Shown here in pieces: positions 13,901 to 25,900 of a DNA stretch of 64,000 bases. The position numbers and the translations under genes were made by a program. This stretch comes from Nelumbo lutea (lineage: Eukaryota; Streptophyta; Magnoliopsida; Proteales; Nelumbonaceae), in the NCBI GenBank assembly GCA_022828595.1, contig JAKGHH010000007.1, positions 61,244,727 to 61,308,726 on the forward strand, given 5' to 3'. The notes under the pieces were generated by a model, which searched no databases, had not been told where the DNA came from, and saw only the letters and a list, made by a program, of their open reading frames with translations. The first letter of the stretch is position 1. Each line of letters starts with the position of its first letter.

Positions 13901-16900
13901 TCTTTTGATCGATAACAGTAAACTTTTATTAAAGGAGAAGGGATTTTACAAATTAAAGATACAATGTGTAAATAGTCAGTGAGAGATAAAATCTATTCTC
14001 TCTCCCCATTTCCCTCACAACTGTGTGAACAAAGTTTCTCCCCCCCCCCAGGTTTAGCCAACATATCATTTAGGGAATTAGCACATCACTTGTTCCAATT
14101 GAAAGGCACTTCCATATCTCTTGTCAACCATTTGAATTAACACATCTCCACAGTATTCTACCTCTTTTCTTTGACCCTCTAACAGAAAAGGAAGCAAACA
14201 AGCTATGTACGTTCGGTGGTGGTAGTGGAGACTGGAGGGGGGGTTCCATCTACAACCAAATAAAGAGAAACCAATTCCAAGCCACAGAAACAAAAGGGTA
14301 GGAGCATACTTGTCAAGGTGTCGCCTAGGTGACTAGATGCCCTTGGCTGGGCGCCTTGCCCAAACGCCTTGACTTTTAGCAACTAGGTGCCCTTCTAGGC
14401 AACTAGGCGCCTGCCTAGGCAACAAAAATGACAAGGCAGGCGCCTTTTATAATATCATTTATATTGCTGTATCTTATTAATGTATGTGTTAATACATTTT
14501 ATTATATGCTATATATATATATATAAACAATTATACTTTGTTTTAATGTTTTACCATTGAAATTTATAAGATCAAAGGGTTTTGAGAAGAGAAAAAGAAA
14601 GAAAGAAAGAAAAGAAAGAGGAAAGAAAGAATAGAATAATAAAGTTAATTTTCTATTCTCTCTCTCTGTAATTAAATAAAACAGAAACTCCATCCTTGTT
14701 TTTTTCTATTTTACTTTCCATCTTGAATATTTATCATATAAAGTTGATAACCATCTTTAGCTGCTAATTAATATGAATTTTCTCTATTAAATACTTATTA
14801 TAGTAGTATTATTTTTGAAAATAATGAAATTAATATATGTAAAAGATTTTTATCTTTTAGATGTGATGATTTGCCACATTTTTAGAGGAAATTTGATGTT
14901 CTTAATAAAGAGAATTGCTATTTTTTCAATTAACATACATGCTGAATGGTATATAAAACTAGGAAACTAACCAAAAGTCAGATTTTTATATTATAAAATT
15001 TTTACCGCCTAGGCGACTAGGCGCCCCAGTGTCGCCCAAAATCGCCTAGACGCCTTGAAAACTATGGGTAGGAGATAATAAGTGATAGCATCTCACCATT
15101 ACCTTTACAAAGGATGCAAAAGTTTGAGGTTAAACACCAATTAGGTAAGCTTCCCAACAAAAAGCTCCTATTCTAGGAGGGATTGATTTACCCTAAACTT
15201 TCTTAACTGGAAAAGGTTGCACATATCCATCAGAGGGTTGCACTAACACTCTAAAGAATGAGGCACAAGAAAAAACACCCAAAGAGTCCATATCCAATTA
15301 TCCCTCCTTGAGGGATCTAGAACCAGCCCTTCCAGAACATTAATCAAGGTTGAAACATTGTGCAATTCAAAATCTAAGAGCCCTTCTAAAACCCAAATCC
15401 CATTCAAAACCAAACTTGAGCTAGTAACCAACTCCTAGCTAACCAAATCCCAGTCAAAACCAAGCTTGTTCCTAAACCACCAGCACTCTTACTTCTAGTA
15501 ACCAACTCCTAGCTAACTCTGTGATCTCTTCTCTCCTCCCCCAATTCTCATAGGAAATCCCTCATCATTTTCAAACTCCTACAAACTCCCTCGAGAGTCT
15601 TAAACATTGACAAGAAATAAACAAGCAAATTAGCTAAAGTAGACTCAATCAATGTTATCCTACCACCCAAGGAAAGGTAACTCTTCTTCCATGAGGCTAG
15701 TCTCTTTGTGAATCTATCAAGCACCAAATTCCAAAAATTGCTCCTATTCGGATTATTCCCTAGGGGTAGTACCAAATAACTCAAAGGCCAATGAGAAACC
15801 ACACAACCCAAAATGTGAGCCCTTTATTCCACCTCCCTATCACTCATATTAATTCCAACCACAAAACTCTTTATCAAAATTGACTTTAAGATTAGACATT
15901 TGTTCAAATAGGTGAACCACCAACTTGAAGTTCCTAACCCACCTGACCTCATCTCCTTCACAGAACAAGACGGTATCATCTGCAAACTATAAATGGGTAA
16001 CCAAAACCCTATCCCTTCCTACTCTCCACCCTCTCTCACCAAACTTCTAGGATCTATTCAATTAGTCTACCCAAAACTTCGGCAACCAAAATGCACCCCT
16101 GCAACCATTTACACTATCTCTCCCCAAACACAAATCAATCTAACACTTCCAAAATGAATGACCAATATATGCCTTCAAGATCCAATTTACAAACCAGCCC
16201 CTTCTTCCCAGTTCTTTTTAAATCTTCCACACTTTCATTGGCAATTAAAATCTGATCCATGATTTGTCTATTCTTTACAAAGGCACAATTTGGAGAGATG
16301 ATAGTGGGTAGTACCTCTCTAATCCTCCGAGAGAGCACCTTAGCAATGATTTTACATAAACTATTTACCAAGCTGATAGGTCAAAAGTCTCGAGTGATTT
16401 GCTCCAATTTTTTTTTTTTTTGGACTAAGGCAATGAAAGTAAAGTTCAAACCCAAGTTAATCACCCCTCTTTCAAAAAATTCAAGACAACCTTTTGAGTG
16501 TCATCCTTAAGTATATCCCAACAGTCATGGTAAAAATCCATCATGAACCCATCCAAACCAGGTTCTTTAGATCTATCTATAGAGAAGATTGTTTCTCATA
16601 TTTCCTTCAAGTTAAAACTTCTTTCTAGCCAAATTTTCAAATCTTCAGGTAACTTGGACCAACCCAAACCTTCTAACCTTAATCTGCCATTTAGGGGTCT
16701 TCTATAAATAGATTTGAAGTGATCCACAAAAGCCCCAATGGTACCTCTTTCTCTATTCAAGAATAATGAGGGAGTGATTGATTACAGTTTGAAACAATGA
16801 GATGTTCTAGACGAATATGGGAAGTGGAATTTAGGCCTTATAGAAGGGAAGATTGATTATGGCTTTTGCATAAAAATATTCCACCCAAGGTATCTTTTGG

Positions 16901-19900
16901 CAACTGGAGGATATTGAAGAACAAAGTGTAGGTGGGTGGTAATACACAACAACTTGGGATTCTTGTAATTTCTAAATGTGTTTGTTGTAATTTGTAAGCT
17001 TCCACCAATAGAGAGTTTGGATCATCTATTTGTTCATAGCCTTATTGTTAACAAGGTGTGGTATTATTATGGTAGTATTTTAACATTCCTTCATTCAATA
17101 ATGAAACAACCAGTCAATGTTAAATATCCAAAGCATAGAATGACCAATAGTATGAGGAAATTCAATGAATTTATCAGTGAGACTAAGCTAAGGGAAATCC
17201 CTATCCAAAGAGCTTCCTACATTTGGACCAATTTTCAGCTCAACCCCATTTGCAGTTTTGCACCAAACGGGATAGATTTTTTTTTCAGTTGAGTGTGAAA
17301 TTCATTGGAGGATTGTAGAATGCTCGGCCATTCTCAGGACAACTTCAGATCATTCACCTTTGATTATTAGCCAACAGACTCACTCAGGGTCTATCTCCTT
17401 TTAGGTATAAAACCATGTGGCTAGCACATATCGATGTTGTAAACAAAGTTAGAGATTGGTGGCATGAGGCAAGGTGGAGGGAAGATTATAAATTCTACAA
17501 AAAGTTGCAAGGATTGAAAGGAAAATATCAAAGAATGGAACAAACAGATTTTCAGAAAGATAGAGTAAAAGGAAGCAAAAATTTGGTTCTTAATTAAGGA
17601 TTTGGATACCAAAGAAGCAAAAAAGCAAGTAAGAAAAGAAGAAAGATTGTTCAGATGGAATCTAAAGTAGTAGCTTGGCACCATTCTTAGGAGAAAAGAG
17701 ATCAATTGGAATCATAGGGCAAGAAGTAGATGGATTAAGGGGAGTGCCTGGACCCCACTAACCCTGATAAAAGAGTCTGGGCCCTAAACCCGGTTGGCTC
17801 TTTCACTTGTGCATCTTTTTTTAAAGCCCTTTGCTCTAACCCTTCCTCTCAGGTCTTCCCTGTTAAAGAGGTTTGGTCAAGGCCAATACCCCACAAAATA
17901 GCAGTGTTTTGTTGGGAAGCCTATTATGGTAATATCAAAACTGTGGAAAACTTGCAAAAGAAAAACCTTTTTATGTGCCTGTCCCTAAATTGGTGCTTTA
18001 TGTGCAAAATGAAGGGTGGGGACTGTAACCATTTGCTGATATCGTGCTCCTTTGCTGCCAATATTTGGAACTGGGTTGTTTCCTTATTTGGGTGCAGGTG
18101 GAACTTGCCCTCTGAAGTAAAGTTGCTGTTCACTCCGGCTGCTCTTGGGAGATTGGAAAAAAGAGGGAAGTTAATGTGGAAATGTATTAGAGCCGCTACC
18201 TTGTGGATTTTTGGAAGGAGAGAAATGCTAGAATATTAAAAGAAAAGGAAAGAAGTCTTGCTGAAGTCAAGGAATGTATATTGAAAAAGACAATTCCATG
18301 GCTGAAATCTTCACAATTGTTGGCAGATTTCTCCTTTGATGACTTAAGGAGAAATTGGGAAGCAGTGGCTTCTACAGTCTCCATCAAGAACAAATCACAA
18401 GTTGAATGGAAACCCCCACCGGATGGAGTGGTAAAATTGAATTTTGATGGCAGCTGCCAAGGTAACCAGGGCCATCCATAATTGGTGGGATTCTGAGAGA
18501 GAAAAGACAGAAATATGTTGTCTCTTTTTTCAGGACCAATGGGTGAAGGTGATTCTGTAAGGGCAGAGCTACTAGCAGCAGTACAAGGTATACAGATGGC
18601 TAGTCAAATTGGAGTGAACAATTTGTTAGTAGAAGGGTAGCAGTCCTCGGGGTGTCAAGGGGTGTCAGCAGATCAGCAAATGCAATGGCTGATTCTCTGG
18701 CCAAGCAAGGGGTGCCAAAGGGAGATCTGTTTTGGGCTGCTTTGTAATTTGTACCTCAGGATTGGGCATGTTTAGTGTATATGATTCAGTCCTCGGGGGA
18801 GGTAACATCTCGTGCCTCTTCCTAGGCTATTTGTATTTCAGATTTTTGTTTTAATAAAATTACTCATTTATCAAAAAAAAAGTAAATGGATCAAGGGGAC
18901 AACAATACAAGATATTTTCATTCTTTGGATAATAGAACAAGATTGAAATTTTAGGTATCTAGATTGGTAATAGATGGGCTAGAAATTGGTAAGTGGAAGA
19001 ACATTGCTAACTCTTTTGTGATGCTTTAAGAATATCTATGGTTTTCCCCCACCCAATGATCTCCAAAGGATGAGAAAAGATGGTTTGGTTTGGCCAAGAC
19101 TATAGAGAGATTGTGCTGAAATGCTAGGGAAACATTTGACTTGGAGAAAATTAAAAGAGTGGTGTTCACGATGGAAAGGTCTAAAGCACCAAGATTTGAT
19201 GAATTTACAATGGCTTTCTACCGAGATTGTTGGGATATATGAAGTTAGATCTCCTATAGATTTTTGAGGAATTTTATACTAGAGGGAAAAGAAATATTGG
19301 AATGATTGCATTTTTTATAGCTCTAGTCCCAAAAAAAAAAGTTGATTTGCAATGTCCTGGTGACTTTAGAACAATCAACTCAGTGATTATATTTCACGAA
19401 TTGTGGCTAAGGTGTTAGCTACCCAATTGAAACAGGCCCTCCCCTCTCTTATCTCACAAAATCATGGATGTCTGCAAGAGGCTTGTGGCTAGAAAAATGG
19501 TTGTGGAGGCTGCATGTTGAACTAAGGTTTTTACGGATAACAGCAATATCAAAGCCTTGTTCTTGGGTCCTATTGGCTTTGGGGACTCCACAAGGGATGA
19601 ACCTCTATGTTGTTCTTCATGGAATACAAAGAGCAAAAGAAATGAATTTGGATAGATTAATCATTGAAGGGGACTCTAAGGTGGTCGTGAGCAGGCTAGA
19701 GGATGAGGAAAAAGCAGTTTGACATCATAGGAAGATGCTAAAGAAGATTAAATGGTTGACAAGGAATTTCCTGATAAGGATACAATGGGTCCAAAGATTG
19801 GCAAATGGGTTCGCTGATACACTAGCAAAGCAAGGGGTCAATAGGGATCAATAATACTGGGCTCAGTTGTAATTTGGTGTTATTTAGGAGAGAGAGTAAA

Positions 19901-22900
19901 TATCAACCTCCCAAGGGATGCTTAACTTGTACACATATTTATGTTTATAATTAATAAATTCTGTTATTCGTCAAAAAAAAGGAACCCAAATCAAATGTTC
20001 TCACTCTTTCCGCAATGTCGTAGCAATCTCCAAGTGTTACCTCCTTGTTTTCTGCTAATCAAGATTCAAACTATCAACACGTATTGGCCCATATTGGTCG
20101 ATATGTATTGTTCCAGGACCTCCCTGATACGCCCCTACAGTGGGTGTATCGGGGATCTGACCGGTTCAGGGGGTCAAGGAGCCCTAAACCGGCCCCCCTG
20201 AACCGGTTTTGAAAAAAAAAAGTAAAAAAAGGTATCGATTCGCCCGATATGCCCCTACCGGCGTATTGATATTTTGAACCTTGCTGCTAATGTAAAGAGG
20301 CTGGAACATATGGAAGGAAACAAATAGAAGAATTTTTTAAGACAAATATTGGAATCTGGACAAGATTGTAGCAGCTGTCAACAATTCGGTTGCAGACTTG
20401 GTTCTATTAACTCCAGAATTTAATCAAGTCTCTAGGGAGGATTTCGGGGAGAAGATGGAAGAAATTTTTGGGATTTCAACTTTGTAATTTGGATAGTTTA
20501 CTTTAATTATGTTCCCTAGCAGTTCTTTTATGCTTTTTTAGTTGTGGGTAATGCCTTATCACCTGCTAGACTGTAATCTTTCCTTTTCTTATTTAATGAA
20601 TTTTCGTTTTATCTCCAAAAACAAGAGGCTGGGGTAGAATTCGCATAAAAATCTACTCTCACACCAGTTATCCTTCCAAAAATAAACCTATTCAATATTT
20701 GCTGTCTTGAATGAAGTGAATTTCTTGTTCTTCATGATTCCTTTGCATATCTTTGACCCATAAGAATTTTGAATAGGTGATGTTTCCCAATAGAGAACTA
20801 GAACTACCATATTTACTCTCTTGTTTTGTTTGATAAATGGTAAAGTTTTATTAAAAAATGAGAAGGGATTACATCAAGATTTACAAGACAAGCCATTCCA
20901 ATAGGGATGTGAGGTGCAATCCCAACCTACAACAACCCAAATTACAACTAAGCCAAAATAAAAGTTCAGACTTATGCATCCCCCTCTTCACAAAGTAATC
21001 TGCCATCCCATTTGCTAACCGCCTTTCACATTGAACAAAAACCATCATATCTCAAACCAGCCATTTGAACTTTTTCATAGATTCCTTGTACTTGCAAATC
21101 ACTGTTTCTGGTTCCTTCAGCCACCCTACTATCAATTTAGAGTGGCCTTCAATGAGCAGTCTGTCGAAACTTAGCTGTCTAGCAATCTCTACTCCTTGCA
21201 AGACTGCTTGGAACTCTGCCAAAACTGAGTCCCCAATTCCAACCGGGCCTGAGAAAACAGCAATAATATGTCCCTCATTATTCCTGAAAACTCCTATACC
21301 AGCTAGACCTGGGTTCCCTAAACTGCTGCCATCAAAGTTCAACTTAATAAAGCCTTCGTCAGGAGGTTCCGAAGCTAACACTGGTTTGTTCCTTGTGGTA
21401 GAACTTCTAGCTACAGCTCCCCAATTTCTCCACAAGTCATCAACAGAGAAATCTGAGAACAGGTTTGAGGCTTTAACCCAATGTATAACTCTATTTAAAA
21501 TACACTCCCACATTGCCTCCTCATTCCTTTCTCTATCACTGAAGACTCTGCCATTTCTCTCTTCCCACACCGTCCATATCAAAACAGCCCTAAGACACAT
21601 CTCCACATGACTTTACCTCTCTTCTTCGGCCAGCTGAAGGTCGTGGAGTCAAAGAGATTTCCAATATGCTGCGGAGGCACAATCCACCTATGACAAAGAC
21701 CTTTTCCCAGAGGCCTACAACAAAAGGGCATGAAATTAGGAGGTGGTAATAGATTTCATTACTTGCTTTACATAGGGTACACCAGTTGGGGGAAAGACAC
21801 AAGGAAGGTCTTCTTTTTTTGCAAGGTGTCTAACGTGTTTATTTTTCCAAGAAAAACTTCCCAACACAAAGCCCCAACCTTGGGAGGAACAGGTTTAGAC
21901 CAGAATTCTTTGAAAGGGCATGGGAGAGGTTTGGGGCTGAACACAAATAAGACAAGAAAGAGGCACAAGAAAACAAGCCCCTAGGGTGTGGAATCCAAAT
22001 ATGACCATCAGGTTAAGAATGATCCAGGAAAACCAAGTCAAGGATTTGCAAGGGCGAGGCTGCCGATTCAAGCTCACTGTCTCTCAAGTTTCTTCTTAGT
22101 CCCAGGTCCCAACTTAATCCGGTCGACTGAGAGTACGACACAAAATGATGTACAGTTTCTTTTTTAAGCAAAGAAAGGGAATAAAGAGAAGGATTAAGGT
22201 CTTTAAGGATTGAGTTGCCAAGCCAAAGATCCTCCCAAAAATTGAGTTCCCAAGGAACTGAGGGAGCACACCACAAATGGATTTGTAAGGAGAAGCCAAA
22301 GTAGCCTTCGAAGAAGCCCCAACATCCCAACCATTGCCTACACCACCATGTATACTGCCTATCACTTCTTGACACAGCTTCCCCCTCTCCAGAGGCCACC
22401 TCCACAACCACTTACCTAGCAAGGATGAATTTTTCTTTCCCAGATTTCCTATACCTAGACCTCCCTGTTCTTTACTCTGGCACACTACCTCCCATCTGAC
22501 CAAGTGATTCTTTCTACATTTTTTTTTTTTTTTGATCAATAACATCAATTTCATTAAATTAAGAGAATAGAGGGAAAGGAATACAAAGGGAGACAAAATA
22601 ACTAAGCTCCCCAAAAATCAGAAAACTCAGGGAAAGCAAAGAAAATTAAAAACTAGCCCAGAAAATAGTCTCCCTATTCACTCCTTGCTTGGCCAACCCA
22701 TCTTCAAATGAGTTGGCACTCATCTTCACCCAGCTGTACTAAATTTCTATGTCCCTACCCAGTCATAAGAATTGTTTTTTTTCATTGTTAAAGTTTCACA
22801 AACCACTGTCCCTTGTCTTCAACCAATTAACAACCACCTTCGAGTCACCTTCCAGAATCAAATGGCTAATATTTAGATCTTTTGCTCTTCGAATTCCTTC

Positions 22901-25900
22901 AAGCGTTGCAAGGATCTCAGCCCTAAGAGAGTCACATTCTCCAATAGGGCCAAAGAATAAAGCAGTAACAATCCCTTCCTCATTCTTGAAGACTCCTACA
23001 ATCCCAGAGGGCCCTGGATTCCTTACACTGCTGCCATCAAAATTCAGCTTTAAAAAAGCCCGAGGGGGAGGGGACCAGACAGACAAAGATCCTCTTGCAT
23101 CTTGCAGTGAAAGCAATCTCTTTCCAGTTTCTTAGCAAGTCATCCATACGACAATCTGAAAACAATTCCAAAGATTTTAGCCAGTGGACCGCATGATTCT
23201 TTCTACATTACCCGGGCTCCCAAAGGAAGTCTCTCATCAACTTTTCTAATTTTTGCACTTCCCTCCTAGGCATCCTAAAAACCGACGAGTAGTAGACTAG
23301 CAAATTTGCTAGAGTGGAATATATCAAAATAATTCTACCTCCCAAAGAAATATAATTTCTCTTCCAAGCTGCCAATCTCTTGGTACACCTCTCCACTACT
23401 GGGTTCCAGAACGTGGTTTCTCTTGGATTATCTCCTAAAGGCAAACCAAGATGCTTCAAAGGCCAGCACTCAATAACACAACTTAGAGACTGCTATTGCC
23501 TTCAGTTCCTCCTGCCTCAAGTTTATCCATACCACATAGCTCTTCTCAAAGTTAATCTTCAGCTTGGAGATATATTCAAACAACTTTATCACCTCCTTCA
23601 AGTACTTTCTTTTCCTAGGATTCCCTCCCTCAGAAAATGATTGTATCATCCGCAAATTGTAAGTGAGGCACTACTATATTATTCCTACCCATTCTCCAAC
23701 CTGTCTGCCCTTTGGACAGTTCTGCTAAGCACATCAGCTATGGTTGTAAAGAGAAATGGGGAAAGGGGGTCCCCTTGTCTTCCATATTTACTCTCATTCA
23801 ATCTTCTTCATAATCCTTCTACCATATTTAAATCAACTAATGCATTTGGATGGTTTCAGCTAACCAAACAATAATTAGTATTTTTTGTTACCAACAAAAG
23901 TAAGAATTTAACATATAACCATGATTGAACAATTATTTTGGCAGAATGTTGATTTGTTTCTCTTTCATAAAAGGATTTTAGTTAGATGGTGCCCCATTGG
24001 AACTTTGAAGAAAGAGAAGAAATTTTCACAAAGAAAAAAGGGGAAAGGGTTAAAATGCTAAATGCTATTTTGGTACTTCACCATGAGTATGATACTAAAT
24101 TCTTAAATAACTCATGCAACTAAAGGAGAATTCCAAGCTTGGGGTAATTAAATAACTTCACCACTACTACCAGTTTCTGTTTAATTCTAACCAAAATTTA
24201 GCAAAACTTCTAAAACCCCAGCAATATCAGTGAATATCCTATTGATCAAAAAAAAATATCAGTGAATATCCTATGGCATAAGAAAACCATATTCAACTGT
24301 TTTAATGACAATAAACACTCACATCAACAGATACCAGAAAATAAAGAAGAAAAAAAAAACAGTATCAACTTACCTCAACAATAATAATAAATCTGCTTCC
24401 ACTGTCAGTAAATAAGCTATCGGATGTTGCCTCAATGGAAGATGATGGAGCCACGAAACGAGGCGAAAATGGCAGTGTAGAGTCATCTGCTGCCAAATCA
24501 AGAACCATTTTTCTAGCTCGTCTAAAATTCATCTCTAGGACTTCTTCAATGTATGGACGCAGGAGCACCAGTAGCAACTTAGAAAGATTCAGACCTTGTG
24601 GTTCTAACATCAAGCAGTGACTAAGACTAGCCTGAATGCAAATGCTTGCAGCACGAAGGGCACAAACTGTCTCAGATGAGGGGGCATTTTCCTTCACTAG
24701 GCGTACAAAGGACTCCAGCTCACACTCTGCCCACTGCACAACTCTATTGGTATATAAAGGATTATCACCAAATATCAATCCAGATTCTTTTGTGACCAGT
24801 GAGATGGTAGAAAACACAAGTTTGGACAATGTTGATGGGTATGTTTGAGGATAAATTGAACATGAAGGAAGAAAAGCCTCAATATTCTTCCGCAGATGGG
24901 ATCCATATGCTTTCAAAAGCAACTGATGTGCCAAGGGACCTTTTCCTAATTTCAGTAGACCAGATAACGCTTTTTTCAGTTCAACATTACCCACTGATGG
25001 TTGTTCAGTGATCTCAACAAGCTGATTCTCTAGCATTGCCTTCCTTTTCAGGAAAGCTGACTTATATGAGAATTTTTCAGTAGATGAAGTATCATCCGAG
25101 CTGTTCAGCTCCGAAGAACTTTTCTCTTCAGCATCTAAAGCCTCTAAGGCTTCTTCCACTTTATGCTCAGCCAAAAGAACATCAATATTCTCAAAAAATA
25201 TCAGCTTCTTGTTCTCTGTTTCAGCTAGCAAGCTATCCTGAGTTTCACAAATTTGAGAATTTTGCTCAGCTGCATCACTGTCAGCATTAGCATGACTCCA
25301 TTCTTCCAATTCACGGCAAACACCACTCATCAAATCCTGCACAAGAATTCCTTGAGCAGATATATGCTTCTGCAGCTCAATCAGTTCATGTTCCATTTCA
25401 ACAACCTCCTCTGATATCCTGTAAAAAGTTAGAACATTAGTGATAATCATAAAAGCCAAATAAAATAACACAATCAGATCAGAAAATCAAAATAACCATG
25501 GCAGTGATACAAGTCCTTTCTGATAAGCATAACAACGCTGCTAGAAAAGAGAATTTTTAAAGGCCACAATGAATCAGCTTTTGTAAGAATAGGTGTGGGT
25601 TCTATTTCATGGAAAGGGAACCTTTTCAATACAAGAATGATAGAAAACCTCAGTAAATTTGTACATATGATGACTTATTATCTATAATTATACAGTTCCT
25701 ATGCATATAATTTTTTTATAGTAACAAGCAACAACTTTTATTAACAAAAGTAATCAGTTAGGGTTTAAAGAAGAAAAGAGAAGATGGAGAGAAATGAGAT
25801 GAGGGCCATACACCTCTCTCTTTTTTCTAAAGAGAAATGCTTATGCGACACTTGCAACTGTTTAGGTGATAAAATACTGACAACTCTATAGAACTGTAAG

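Larger units (their letters stand above)
13122..16735 (-). mobile_element. Long decayed LINE with RT and RNase H
   Basis: The 3' tail is the T run at 13122-13131. Going up on the minus strand come the RNase H end ([20 protein letters not shown]), [18 protein letters not shown], the Cys motif region, the RT thumb ([20 protein letters not shown]), an [11 protein letters not shown] catalytic motif near 15,975, and RT fingers ([30 protein letters not shown]). Endonuclease and ORF1 are missing. Many stops and frameshifts are present. A second LINE (13900-14140) and a Mutator-like MITE (14305-15065) are inserted in it. Confidence 0.8.
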
